A stretch of DNA of 64,000 bases from Microbacterium aurantiacum. Lineage in GTDB: Bacteria > Actinomycetota > Actinomycetes > Actinomycetales > Microbacteriaceae. This document shows positions 29,691 through 37,536 of the stretch, one piece after another. The notes under the pieces are model-generated. The model was not told the origin of the DNA. It did not search any database and saw only the letters and a list, made by a program, of their open reading frames with translations. The first letter of the stretch is position 1; every line of letters begins with the position of its first letter. Position numbers and translations under genes: made by a program. The DNA is taken from NCBI RefSeq assembly GCF_021654035.1, contig NZ_JAJPDW010000001.1:62001-126000 (forward strand). Direction: 5' to 3'.

Positions 29691-30797
29691 ATGGATCTTC
29701 TGCTCGCCACCGCTTCGTCCACTCCGGCTCCCGCCGGCGGTGGCGGCTTCGACCTGATCGGCACCATCCTGTGGCCGCTGAAGTGGGTCGTCGAGCTCGT
29801 GCTCGTCGCCTGGCACGCGTTGTTCACGGCCATCGGCCTCCCGGCCGCCGACGGCATCACCTGGGTGCTGTCCATCGTCGGCCTGGTCATCATCGTGCGT
29901 GCCGCCCTGATCCCGCTCTTCGTGCGGCAGATCAAGAGCCAGCGCAAGATGATGGAAATCGCCCCTGAACTGCGGAAAGTTCAGGAGAAGTACAAGGGCA
30001 AGAAGGATCAGCTCTCCCGTGAGGCCATGAGTCGCGAGACCATGGCGCTGTACAAGAAGCACGGGACGAACCCGGTGGCGAGCTGCCTCCCGCTCCTCGT
30101 CCAGATGCCGATCTTCTTCGCCCTGTTCAGCGTGCTGAACGACGTCACGCGTCAAGCGCAGGCGGGCATCGGCGGTGTCGGACTCCTCACCGCGGAGCTG
30201 ACGCAGGAGTTCTACGACGCGAAGCTCTTCGGGGTCGCCTCGCTCCACGAGACGCTGATCGACGCGTTCAACACGGGCAACACGACAGCGATCGTCATTC
30301 TGCTGGTCCTCGTCGTCCTGATGATCGTGTCCCAGTTCTTCACGCAGCTGCAGATCATCTCGAAGAACCTGTCGCCCGAGGCCAAGACCGGCCAGGCGTA
30401 CCAGATGCAGAAGATCATGCTGTACGTCCTGCCGTTCGCGTTCGTCTTCTCCGGTGTCTTCTTCCCGCTGGGTGTCGTCATCTACTGGTTCGTCTCGAAC
30501 CTGTGGACGATGGGTCAGCAGTTCCTCGTCATCCGTGAGATGCCGACGCCGGGTTCCGAGGCCGCGAAGGCGCGCGAGGAGCGCCTCGCTCGCAAGGGCA
30601 AGGCTATCGACGTGTCGGGCAAGGTCGTCCCCATGGAGAAGTACCTCGCCGAGCAGAAGCGTCTGTACGAAGAGGCGGAGCATGCCAAGGCGGCGACGCC
30701 GAAGCGGCAGCAGCCGGTCGGTAAGCAGCGGGCGAAGAAGCAGGCCCAGAAGCAGCCGGGTTCGACCCCGGGCGACAACGGCACGTCGTCCGCGTGA
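29691..30797 (+). CDS. yidC: Membrane protein insertase YidC
   Basis: The 368-residue insertase has five membrane helices and, between the first two, the cytoplasmic coiled-coil with KMMEIAPELRKVQEKYKGKK. Next comes MALYKKHGTNP with the hydrophilic groove arginine in the preceding RAALIPLFVRQIKSQ block. The C-terminal tail is long and basic (KQRAKKQAQKQ), typical of Gram-positive YidC that binds ribosomes. It inserts small membrane proteins, alone or with SecYEG. Confidence 0.95.
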   Translation: MDLLLATASSTPAPAGGGGFDLIGTILWPLKWVVELVLVAWHALFTAIGLPAADGITWVLSIVGLVIIVRAALIPLFVRQIKSQRKMMEIAPELRKVQEKYKGKKDQLSREAMSRETMALYKKHGTNPVASCLPLLVQMPIFFALFSVLNDVTRQAQAGIGGVGLLTAELTQEFYDAKLFGVASLHETLIDAFNTGNTTAIVILLVLVVLMIVSQFFTQLQIISKNLSPEAKTGQAYQMQKIMLYVLPFAFVFSGVFFPLGVVIYWFVSNLWTMGQQFLVIREMPTPGSEAAKAREERLARKGKAIDVSGKVVPMEKYLAEQKRLYEEAEHAKAATPKRQQPVGKQRAKKQAQKQPGSTPGDNGTSSA

Positions 30798-30825
30798 GCG
30801 GCGACCCCTCCACGAAGGAACAGTC

Positions 30826-31335
30826 ATGACGAACATCGATACTCCCCGCGTGAGCGCGGACCGTACCGAACCGACGATCGAGGAGCTCGAGCAGGAAGGG
30901 GACGTCGCCGCAGACTTCCTGGAGGGCCTGCTCGACATCGCCGATATCGACGGAGACCTCGATCTCGACGTGCGAAACGGTCGTGCGTACGTGTCCGTCG
31001 AGGCCCCCGAGGGAGGTTCGGTCTCACTGATCGCCGATCCCGATACGGTTCAGGCGTTGCAGGAACTCACGCGCATCGCGGTTCAGGCGAAGACGGGTCG
31101 ATTCTCGCGCCTCATCCTGGATGTGGGTGGATCTCGCGACACCCGTCAGCAGCAGCTGGCAGGTCTGGTGGATCGAGCGATCCAGAAGATCGAAGAGGGT
31201 GCCTCGCAGGCGTCGCTCCCATCCATGTCAAGCTATGAGCGGAAGCTCGTGCACGATGTCGTCGCCGAGCGCGGCTTCGTTTCGGAGTCGTACGGTGAAG
31301 GAGCGGATCGTCACACCGTGATCCGCCGCGCCTGA
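30826..31335 (+). CDS. khpB: Jag/KhpB-type KH-R3H RNA-binding protein
   Basis: The 169-residue protein has an acidic N-terminus, a KH domain (about 25-100; DGDLDLDVRNGRAYVSV and the variant loop near LIADPDTVQAL) and a C-terminal R3H domain (about 105-165; MSSYERKLVHDVVAERGFVSESYGEG). It lacks the Jag-N domain of Firmicutes, as is usual in actinobacteria. KhpB proteins bind many RNAs and affect cell growth and division. ATG 30826 follows a GAAGGAA ribosome-binding site. Confidence 0.9.
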   Translation: MTNIDTPRVSADRTEPTIEELEQEGDVAADFLEGLLDIADIDGDLDLDVRNGRAYVSVEAPEGGSVSLIADPDTVQALQELTRIAVQAKTGRFSRLILDVGGSRDTRQQQLAGLVDRAIQKIEEGASQASLPSMSSYERKLVHDVVAERGFVSESYGEGADRHTVIRRA

Positions 31336-31336
31336 C

Positions 31337-31993
31337 GTGTCGGACGACGTTTCACGTGAAACGCCGGCTGCGACGGTCGAGGCCGAGCCGGTAGCCGCTG
31401 AGGAGATCTTCGGCTCGCGCCTGGCTGTCGCGCGTCAATTCACAGCCGCGCTGGCGGAGCAGGGCGAGGAGCGAGGCCTCATCGGTCCTCTGGAACTTCC
31501 CCGCCTGTGGACGCGTCACGTCCTCAACAGCGCGATCATCGCGCCTTTCTTTTCGGGGCGTGTCGCGGACATCGGCTCTGGCGCGGGCCTCCCGGGTCTC
31601 GTGCTCGCGATCGCGCGCCCGGACGTCGAGTGGGTCCTGGTCGAGCCGATGGAACGCCGTGTGCAGTGGCTTGGGGAGCAGGTACGCGAGCTCGAGCTGG
31701 ACAACGTCGAGGTTGTGCGCGCCCGTGCCGAGGACTGGAGTCGGGGTCCCGTGATGGATGCGGTCACCGCGCGGGCAGTGAGTGCGCTGCGCACGCTGTT
31801 GCCGCTGACCGCGCCTCTCGTTCGTGACGGCGGCGAATTGGTTCTGCTCAAGGGCGCGAACGCTCAGAACGAGATCGCCGCGGCGCAGAAGCAACTTCGG
31901 AAGTTCAGCGTCGTCGATGCGCGTGTCGAGATCGTGGGTGAGGGTGTTCTCACCGAGCCCACCCGCGTCCTCCGAGGCACCATCCGCCGCTGA
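31337..31993 (+). CDS. rsmG: 16S rRNA (guanine-N7) methyltransferase RsmG
   Basis: The 218-residue enzyme methylates G527 (E. coli numbering) of 16S rRNA using S-adenosylmethionine; loss gives low-level streptomycin resistance in many bacteria. The SAM pocket is ADIGSGAGLPGLVLAIARP, followed by VLVEPMERRVQWL and VTARAVSALRTLLPL. The GTG start gives MSDDVSRET; that VSRET is encoded by a parS site. It lies 1 bp after khpB and is the last gene before the centromere array. Confidence 0.94.
   Translation: MSDDVSRETPAATVEAEPVAAEEIFGSRLAVARQFTAALAEQGEERGLIGPLELPRLWTRHVLNSAIIAPFFSGRVADIGSGAGLPGLVLAIARPDVEWVLVEPMERRVQWLGEQVRELELDNVEVVRARAEDWSRGPVMDAVTARAVSALRTLLPLTAPLVRDGGELVLLKGANAQNEIAAAQKQLRKFSVVDARVEIVGEGVLTEPTRVLRGTIRR
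31349..31362. promoter_or_regulatory. parS site 1 (inside rsmG)
   Basis: GTTTCACGTGAAAC is the palindromic core of the bacterial parS consensus, the ParB loading site. It lies in codons 5-9 of rsmG. Confidence 0.9.
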
Positions 31994-32164
31994 CCCCAGG
32001 GTTGCGGTGTTCCGAGGTCCTCCGCGCCGGCGTCGACCACGGGATGGTGCCACCCCCGGGTGATTAAGTACCCGCGGAGCGGCGTACCGAGATCCCTCAG
32101 CCGGTCTCGGTACACCGCGCTCCGCGCGGCACTCGACCACCGAAACAAGGCCGGCGCGGGAGAT

Positions 32165-32178
32165 GTTTCACGTGAAAC
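32165..32178. promoter_or_regulatory. parS site 2
   Basis: Perfect GTTTCACGTGAAAC palindrome in the first unit of the tandem array. Confidence 0.9.
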
Positions 32179-32370
32179 GCGTGGGGGTCATGCCAGTGAT
32201 CGAGTAGCCGCGGTGCAGCGACTGAGATCCCCGCCGGCGTCGACCACGGGAGGGGGTCACCCCCGGTGATCGAGTAGCCGCGTAGCGGCGTACCGAGATC
32301 CCTCAGCCGGTCTCGGTACACCGCGCTCCGCGCGGCACTCGACCACCGGAGCTAAGCCGGCGCGGGAGAT

Positions 32371-32384
32371 GTTTCACGTGAAAC
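32371..32384. promoter_or_regulatory. parS site 3
   Basis: Perfect GTTTCACGTGAAAC palindrome in the second array unit, 206 bp after the previous site. Confidence 0.9.
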
Positions 32385-32578
32385 GCGTGCGGGTCATGCC
32401 GGTGATCAAGTATCCGCGGTGCAGGGACCGAGATCCCCCGCCGGGTTCGACCACGGGATGGGGTCACCCCCCGGTGATCGAGTAGCCGCGGAGCGGCGTA
32501 CCGAGATCCCTCAGTCGGTCTCGGTACACCGCGCTCCGCGCGGCACTCGACCACCGGAACTAAGCCGGCGCGGGGGAT

Positions 32579-32592
32579 GTTTCACGTGAAAC
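32579..32592. promoter_or_regulatory. parS site 4
   Basis: Perfect GTTTCACGTGAAAC palindrome in the third array unit, 208 bp after the previous site. Confidence 0.9.
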
Positions 32593-32786
32593 GCGTGCAA
32601 GTCATGCGGGTGATCGAGTAGCCGCGAAGCGGCGTACCGAGATCCCCCGTCGGGTTCGACCACGGGATGGGGTCACCCCCCCGGTGATCGAGTAGCCGCG
32701 AAGCGGCGTATCGAGATCCCCCATCCGGTCTCGGTACACCGCGCTCCGCGCGGCACTCGACCACCGAAGCAAAGCCAGCGGGAAAT

Positions 32787-32800
32787 GTTTCACGTGAAAC
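32787..32800. promoter_or_regulatory. parS site 5
   Basis: Perfect GTTTCACGTGAAAC palindrome in the fourth array unit, 208 bp after the previous site. Confidence 0.9.
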
Positions 32801-33013
32801 TCGTGCGAGTCATGCCGGTGATCGAGTAGCCGCGGTGCAGGGACCGAGATCCCCGCCGGTTTCGACCACGGGATGGGGTCACCCCCGGTGATCGAGTAGC
32901 CGCGAAGCGGCGTACCGAGATCCCCTCCTCCCCCGGGGACGCGCCGACCTGTGTTGTCCACCGATCCCAGATCCTCATGCCGTCAGCTCACGCAAACCCA
33001 CAAAGATGCAGTG

Positions 33014-33295
33014 ATGGCATGGATGTACATCCTTCAGTGCGCGGACGGTTCTCTCTACGTGGGTAGTACGCTCGACCTCTCACGTCGTGTGGAGGAGCAT
33101 CAATTCGGAGAAGGTTCGGCATACACCGCGGTCAGGCTTCCCGTCGTGTTGCTCTATTCCGAGGAGTATGACCGCGTCGAGGATGCTTTTCGTCGGGAGA
33201 AGCAGGTCCAGGGATGGGGCCGGGCAAAGCGCCTCGCGCTGGTCGCCGGCGATATGGGCGCGGTGTCACGGCTAGGTAAGAAGCGTTTCACGTGA
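33014..33295 (+). CDS. GIY-YIG nuclease-domain protein (UPF0213 type)
   Basis: The 93-residue protein is a minimal GIY-YIG domain: MYILQCADGSLYVGST supplies the two motif halves, DLSRRVEEHQ the conserved Arg, and FRREKQVQGWGRAKR the metal-binding Glu region. Such stand-alone UPF0213 proteins are probably structure-specific nucleases, but no cellular role is established. ATG 33014 is chosen; a GTG at 33011 is directly adjacent. The last codons and the TGA stop (KKRFT*) lie inside a parS site. The gene sits alone between two repeat arrays of opposite polarity. Confidence 0.85.
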   Translation: MAWMYILQCADGSLYVGSTLDLSRRVEEHQFGEGSAYTAVRLPVVLLYSEEYDRVEDAFRREKQVQGWGRAKRLALVAGDMGAVSRLGKKRFT

Positions 33296-33298
33296 AAC
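33285..33298. promoter_or_regulatory. parS site 6 (overlaps a stop codon)
   Basis: Perfect GTTTCACGTGAAAC; its TGA (33293-33295) is the stop codon of the GIY-YIG gene. Confidence 0.9.
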
Positions 33299-33308
33299 GT
33301 CGGTAGAG

Positions 33309-33640
33309 GATCTCGGTATGCGGCTGTGCCGCCACTCGATCACCGGGGAACGCGCGAAGCGCGACGTCTTGTGACTTTGGGGTGCGGTGGGGGATCTCGG
33401 TACGCCGCTGCGCGGCTACTCGATCACCGGGGGAACGCGGGGAGCGCCGTGTGCTGAGGCTGTGGGGTGGGGGGGATCTCGGGACGCCGCTGCGCGGCTA
33501 CTCGATCACCGGGGAACGCGGGGAGCGCCGTGTGCTGAGGCTGTGGGGTGGGGTGGGGGATCTCGGTACGCGGCTGCGCGGCTACTCGATCACCGGGGAA
33601 CGCGCGGAGCGCGGTGTATCGAGACCGGTCTCGATCACCG
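33309..33640. repeat. ~83-bp tandem repeat array with the inverted module A
   Basis: GATCTCGGTA-type starts recur at 33309, 33393, 33475 and 33559 (spacing 84, 82, 84). Each unit reads GATCTCGGTACGCCGCTGCG, then GGCTACTCGATCACCGG and GAACGCG..GAGCGCCGTGTGCTGAGG, with G-runs between. The first part is the reverse complement of module A in the parS array at 32020-32932. The 408-bp gap to parA holds nothing else except the parA promoter. Confidence 0.85.
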
Positions 33641-33668
33641 GGAGGCGGGTGGTGGGGGTGGGATCGCC

Positions 33669-33674
33669 TAGAGT
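33669..33674 (+). promoter_or_regulatory. Candidate -10 element for parAB
   Basis: TAGAGT matches TANNNT and ends 32 bp before the parA GTG, with GAGGGAGAG as ribosome-binding site in between. The last parS overlaps the parA start, so bound ParB could affect translation-initiation-region transcription. Confidence 0.5.
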
Positions 33675-33706
33675 GGAGGACGTTGTTCTGACGCGCGAGA
33701 GGGAGA

Positions 33707-34651
33707 GTGTTTCACGTGAAACAACCCGAGGAGACGGAGTCTTCTTCCGCATCCTTCTCGTTCGATGACACCCCGCTGGCCCGCGAACTCGCGGACCTCT
33801 CCGCACGACGACGGCGTCTCGAGAGCACTGACGTCGAACTCTCCGGAAAGACCCGCGTCCTGACGGTCTCGAACCAGAAGGGCGGCGTCGGAAAGACGAC
33901 GACCGCGGTGAACATCGCCGCCGCGCTGGCATCCGTCGGGGCGAAGGTCCTCGTCGTCGACCTCGATCCGCAGGGAAATGCGTCGACGGCACTGGGTGTC
34001 CCCCACACCGCGGACACCCCGAGTGTGTACGACGTCTTGATCGATGAGTTCCCCCTCGCTGACATCATCCAGGTCAGCCCCGAATCGCCGCGGCTGCTCT
34101 GCGCTCCGAGCACGATCCACCTCGCCGGCGCCGAGATCGAGCTCGTCTCACAGGTCGCACGCGAGCATCGTCTGCGCACAGCGCTCGACGACTACCTCGC
34201 CACGGAGGACCACCACCTCGATTTCGTCCTGATCGACTGCCCACCGTCGCTGGGGCTCCTCACGATCAACGCATTCACCGCCGCGAGCGAAGTGCTCATC
34301 CCGATCCAGTGCGAGTACTACGCGCTGGAAGGCCTCAGCCAGCTGCTCGGCACGGTGAAGATGATCCAGAAGCACCTGAATCCTCGGCTTCACCTCTCCA
34401 CGATTCTGCTCACCATGTACGACGGACGCACGCGCCTCGCGCAGCAGGTCGCCGAGGAGGTGCGTCAGCACTTCCCCTCCGAGGTGATGGGCACCGTCAT
34501 CCCCCGGTCCGTCCGTGTTTCGGAAGCCCCGAGCTTCGGACAGACCGTCATCGCGTACGACGGCCAGTCCGCCGGCGCGATCGCCTACCGCGAAGCCGCG
34601 GTGGAACTCATTCGACGCGATCACGCGTCATCGAAGGAAGGAAGCGCCTGA
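33707..34651 (+). CDS. parA: Chromosome partitioning ATPase ParA (Soj)
   Basis: The 314-residue ATPase drives separation of newly replicated origins together with ParB-parS. It has a short variable N-terminus, the deviant Walker A KGGVGKTTTAVN (from Lys58), VVDLDPQGNASTALG, IDCPPSLGLLTINA and a basic C-terminal part for non-specific DNA binding. GTG 33707 gives MFHVK, encoded by parS, as is common in actinobacteria. The stop overlaps the parB ATG in TGATG. Confidence 0.96.
   Translation: MFHVKQPEETESSSASFSFDDTPLARELADLSARRRRLESTDVELSGKTRVLTVSNQKGGVGKTTTAVNIAAALASVGAKVLVVDLDPQGNASTALGVPHTADTPSVYDVLIDEFPLADIIQVSPESPRLLCAPSTIHLAGAEIELVSQVAREHRLRTALDDYLATEDHHLDFVLIDCPPSLGLLTINAFTAASEVLIPIQCEYYALEGLSQLLGTVKMIQKHLNPRLHLSTILLTMYDGRTRLAQQVAEEVRQHFPSEVMGTVIPRSVRVSEAPSFGQTVIAYDGQSAGAIAYREAAVELIRRDHASSKEGSA
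33709..33722. promoter_or_regulatory. parS site 7 (overlaps parA start)
   Basis: Perfect GTTTCACGTGAAAC beginning at the last base of the parA start codon. Confidence 0.9.
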
Positions 34652-35661
34652 TGGCCAAGCGCACAGGCCTCGGTCGCGGGATCGGGGCGCTCATCCCCAC
34701 CGCCGAACCGACAGAAGAACGCCCCTCGGACGTCTTCTTCCCCAAGAACGCGCCGTCGGATGCCGCACCCGAGGCGATCGGTTCCTCGGAAGCCGCGTCC
34801 GTGGCTGTGAGCAGCGACGAGACGCGGGACTCGACCGAGGATCTCGTCGCCGTTCCCGGTGCCCGGCTCATGCAGATCGATCCGCACACGATCGTGCCGA
34901 ACCCGCGGCAGCCGCGCACCCACTTCGATCCCGATGATCTCGCCGAGCTCATCCACAGCGTGCGCGAGTTCGGCGTGCTGCAGCCCGTCGTCGTTCGCCC
35001 CACGGATGAGGGTACCTACGAGCTCATCATGGGGGAGCGGCGCACGCGGGCCGCTCGCGAGGCCGGCCTCGAGACGATCCCTGCGGTTGTGCGAGACACG
35101 TCTGATGAGAACCTTCTCCGTGACGCCCTCCTGGAGAACCTCCACCGCTCGCAGCTGAATCCGCTGGAAGAGGCATCCGCCTACGAGCAGCTCCTCGCCG
35201 ACTTCGGAATCACCCAGGAGGAGCTCGCCACCCGGATCGGTCGCTCGCGTCCGCAGATCAGCAACACCATCCGGCTCCTGAAGCTGCCGGTTCCCGTTCA
35301 ACAGCGCGTCACCGCGGGCGTCCTCAGCGCCGGCCACGCGCGGGCGATCCTCTCCGTCGAGACGCCGGAGGCGATGCAGCGCCTTTCCGACAAGATCATC
35401 AACGAAGATCTCTCGGTGCGCGCGGCGGAGGCTGCCGCCAAGACCCTCGAAGGCGCCGGGACCCGGCCGGGGAAGGCACAAGCCGGCGCGCGCCGTGCAC
35501 ACCTCGACGACCTCGCGGAGCGCCTCGGAGATCGCCTGAACACGCGTGTGAAGATCACCCTTGCCGCGAAAAAGGGCCAGATCAACATTGATTTCGCCAG
35601 CATCCAGGATCTCAATCGCATTCTGGAGGAGCTGGGCGAATCGGGATACGGGTCAGCCTGA
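34651..35661 (+). CDS. parB: Chromosome partitioning protein ParB
   Basis: The 336-residue CTPase clamp binds parS and spreads along DNA. Motifs in order: N-terminal GLGRGIGALIP (ParA-stimulating), a disordered linker, NPRQPRTHFD, ELIMGERRTRAARE (CTP-binding GERRxRA), ENLHRSQLNPLEEA, the helix-turn-helix TQEELATRIGRSRPQISNTIRLL and the C-terminal dimerisation domain. The seven parS sites just upstream are its targets. It is coupled to parA. Confidence 0.96.
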   Translation: MAKRTGLGRGIGALIPTAEPTEERPSDVFFPKNAPSDAAPEAIGSSEAASVAVSSDETRDSTEDLVAVPGARLMQIDPHTIVPNPRQPRTHFDPDDLAELIHSVREFGVLQPVVVRPTDEGTYELIMGERRTRAAREAGLETIPAVVRDTSDENLLRDALLENLHRSQLNPLEEASAYEQLLADFGITQEELATRIGRSRPQISNTIRLLKLPVPVQQRVTAGVLSAGHARAILSVETPEAMQRLSDKIINEDLSVRAAEAAAKTLEGAGTRPGKAQAGARRAHLDDLAERLGDRLNTRVKITLAAKKGQINIDFASIQDLNRILEELGESGYGSA

Positions 35662-35703
35662 GAGGAGCTGTCTACACCCAGCCCGCGATCGGGTTCGGCG
35701 ACG

Positions 35704-35709
35704 TAGGCT
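35704..35709 (+). promoter_or_regulatory. Candidate -10 element, leaderless start at 35716
   Basis: TAGGCT ends 6 bp before the GTG start, the spacing expected for a leaderless transcript. Confidence 0.45.
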
Positions 35710-35715
35710 TGTGGT

Positions 35716-36063
35716 GTGAGTTCCGCAGATCACTCCCCGCAGCGCCGAGCCAGTCTCGAGCTGCTCCGTGCCGAAGCAGCGGACGAGCTCTCCGTTCTCA
35801 TCGCGGAGCGCCTCCGCGGGGGCGAAGATCCTTGGGACTTCATGGAGGACCTTCCCTCCGTCGATGAGCTCGTGGTATTCACGTTGCGCGCCGAGAACAT
35901 CGCGGCTAACGGCGGATCCCGCCCGAATGCCGCTCGTCACTACCGCGTCCTCCGCCAGATCTCACTCGACTACCCGGAGCTGACGACGGCGGTGTGGAGA
36001 CTCCTCGGCGAGGCGAACACTCATCGGCGCTGGGACGCCACGGTGCGCGTCGACGCCTCGTAA
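35716..36063 (+). CDS. Conserved hypothetical protein after parB
   Basis: This 115-residue soluble protein is mainly helical: LELLRAEAADELSVLIAERLRGG, then PWDFMEDLPSVDELVVFTLRAENIAA and a C-terminal helix pair (HYRVLRQISLDYPELTTAVWRLL). No motif for catalysis or membrane insertion is visible and I do not recognise a function. Its start follows a TAGGCT element at leaderless distance, and a strong hairpin terminator follows, so it is probably a single-gene unit. Confidence 0.75.
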   Translation: MSSADHSPQRRASLELLRAEAADELSVLIAERLRGGEDPWDFMEDLPSVDELVVFTLRAENIAANGGSRPNAARHYRVLRQISLDYPELTTAVWRLLGEANTHRRWDATVRVDAS

Positions 36064-36101
36064 ACAGACATTCCGGATCGCGCATATATCGCCCGAACGC
36101 A

Positions 36102-36142
36102 AAGAATCCCCGCTCAGAACTCATTTCCGAGCGGGGATTCTT
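36102..36142. terminator. Bidirectional terminator between the parB region and trxA
   Basis: AAGAATCCCCGCTC and GAGCGGGGATTCTT form a perfect 14-bp stem with a 13-nt loop, with A- and T-rich ends on both strands. It serves the plus-strand gene ending at 36063 and the convergent trxA. Confidence 0.85.
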
Positions 36143-36153
36143 CGCTAACGGGA

Positions 36154-36477
36154 TCAGCCGATGTACTTGGCGAGATCCTGCTGCAGAGCGAACTTGGGCT
36201 TCGCACCGATGATGGTCGTCTCCACCTCGCCCTTGTTGAAGACCTTCATCGCCGGGATCGACGTGATCTGGTACTTCATCGCGAGGTCGGGGTTTTCGTC
36301 GACATTGAGCTTGAGGATCGTGAGCTTGTCGGGGTTCTCGTTCTGGATCTCATCCAGAACGGGAGCGACCATGCGGCACGGGCCGCACCACTCCGCCCAG
36401 AAGTCCACGAGCACGGGTCCCTCGGCCTGGAGCACGTCCTGCTCCCAGGTCGCCGAAGACGTCGCCTTGGCAGTCAT
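36154..36477 (-). CDS. trxA: Thioredoxin
   Basis: The 107-residue protein contains the redox site WCGPC in DFWAEWCGPCRMVAPVLDE, with the supporting cis-Pro loop SIPAMKVF. It donates electrons from TrxB to disulphide substrates in the cytoplasm. It lies 72 bp after trxB and an AAGGAGAAAAC ribosome-binding site precedes the ATG. Length and motifs are standard. Confidence 0.95.
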   Translation of the reverse strand: MTAKATSSATWEQDVLQAEGPVLVDFWAEWCGPCRMVAPVLDEIQNENPDKLTILKLNVDENPDLAMKYQITSIPAMKVFNKGEVETTIIGAKPKFALQQDLAKYIG

Positions 36478-36549
36478 GTTTTCTCCTTCGATCGGAAGTC
36501 GTACAGGGGCGTCAACACACGACGCCGGAGGATTGTTCCTGATGCCGCG

Positions 36550-37536
36550 TCAGGCGACGTTGACCTCGGGCCGGCCTTCGATCGGGTCGGCTTCCGGCTC
36601 AGGGGCACCGGCCTCGCCGAGGCCGGCGAGGTAGTGCTCGACGTCCAGTGCCGCCACCGTACCGCTTCCGGCTGCGGTCACGGCCTGACGGTACGTGGGG
36701 TCGAGCACGTCACCGGCGGCGAAGACGCCCGCAACCGAGGTCCGCGACGAACGCCCGTCGACCGCGATCGTGCCTTCGGGCGTGAGGTCGAGCGCGCCGT
36801 GGACGAGGTGCGTCCGCGGGTCGTTGCCGATGGCGACGAACACGCCGTCGAGGGGGAGCTCGCGACGCGAGCCGTCGACGGTGGATTCGAGCACGACGCC
36901 GGAGACGGCATCCTGTCCGAGGATGTCGACGATGGCGCTGTTCCAGACGAACTCGATCTTCTCGTTCGCAAATGCGCGCTCCTGCATGATCTTCGACGCG
37001 CGGAGCTCTTCGCGGCGGTGGATGACGTAGACCTTCGAGGCGAACTTCGTCAGGAACGTCGCCTCTTCCATCGCCGAATCGCCGCCGCCGACGACGGCGA
37101 TGACCTTCTCGCGGAAGAAGAACCCGTCGCACGTGGCGCAGTACGACACCCCGTGGCCGGAGAGGCGCGCTTCGCCCTCGATGCCGAGCTTCCGCGGCGC
37201 GGAGCCGGTGGCGAAGATGATGCTGTGCGCCTCGTGGGTGGCGCCGCTGCCGAGCGTAACGCGCTTGACGGGGCCCGAGACGTCGAGCGAGACGACGTCG
37301 TCGTAGAGGACCTCGGCGCCGAACCGCTCGGCCTGGGCCTGCATCTTGGCCATGAGGTCGGGACCCATGATGCCCTCGGGGAAGCCGGGGAAGTTCTCCA
37401 CCTCGGTGGTGTTCATCAGCTCACCGCCGGCTTCGACGGAGCTGGCGACGACGAGGGGCTCGAGGTTCGCGCGTGCGGCGTAGATCGCGGCGGTGTACCC
37501 GGCGGGGCCGGATCCGATGATGATGACGTGACGCAC
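36550..37536 (-). CDS. trxB: Thioredoxin-disulfide reductase
   Basis: The 328-residue flavoprotein passes electrons from NADPH to thioredoxin. It has the FAD-binding IIIGSGPAGYTAAIYAARA at the N-terminus, the redox-active CATC (SYCATCDGFFF), the NADPH-binding VVGGGDSAMEEA and the second FAD motif VAGVFAAGDV. GTG 37536 is preferred because GAAGGGGG lies five bases upstream; an ATG at 37575 would add 13 non-conserved residues. It precedes trxA on the same strand. Confidence 0.94.
   Translation of the reverse strand: MRHVIIIGSGPAGYTAAIYAARANLEPLVVASSVEAGGELMNTTEVENFPGFPEGIMGPDLMAKMQAQAERFGAEVLYDDVVSLDVSGPVKRVTLGSGATHEAHSIIFATGSAPRKLGIEGEARLSGHGVSYCATCDGFFFREKVIAVVGGGDSAMEEATFLTKFASKVYVIHRREELRASKIMQERAFANEKIEFVWNSAIVDILGQDAVSGVVLESTVDGSRRELPLDGVFVAIGNDPRTHLVHGALDLTPEGTIAVDGRSSRTSVAGVFAAGDVLDPTYRQAVTAAGSGTVAALDVEHYLAGLGEAGAPEPEADPIEGRPEVNVA

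Larger units (their letters stand above)
32020..32932. repeat. ~207-bp tandem repeat array carrying parS sites
   Basis: The rsmG-GIY-YIG gap (31994-33013, 1.0 kb) holds no credible gene but about four units, spaced 206, 208 and 208 bp by their parS sites. Each unit has module A (GTGATCGAGTAGCCGCG..GCGGCGTACCGAGATCCC), module B (TCGGTACACCGCGC..GCGGCACTCGACC), a linker, one parS, a further copy of A and a GGGATGGGGTCACCCC palindrome. Units differ by scattered substitutions (for example GCGAAGCGG versus GCGGTGCAGGG in module A), so the array is not brand new. Partial units lie at both ends. Confidence 0.85.

Noticed and set aside
32097..32961. Several minus-strand open frames in the parS array with near-identical products
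   Set aside because: They are translations of the repeat units (the same AERGVPRP/LLDH strings recur), with no independent evidence of a gene.
32020..33640. CRISPR array
   Set aside because: The periods are ~207 and ~83 bp, units are repeated throughout with no unique spacers, and no cas gene is near.
33382..33768. Open frames across the 83-bp repeats before parA
   Set aside because: Their translations are tandem copies of the repeat module, have no ribosome-binding site and run into parA in another frame.
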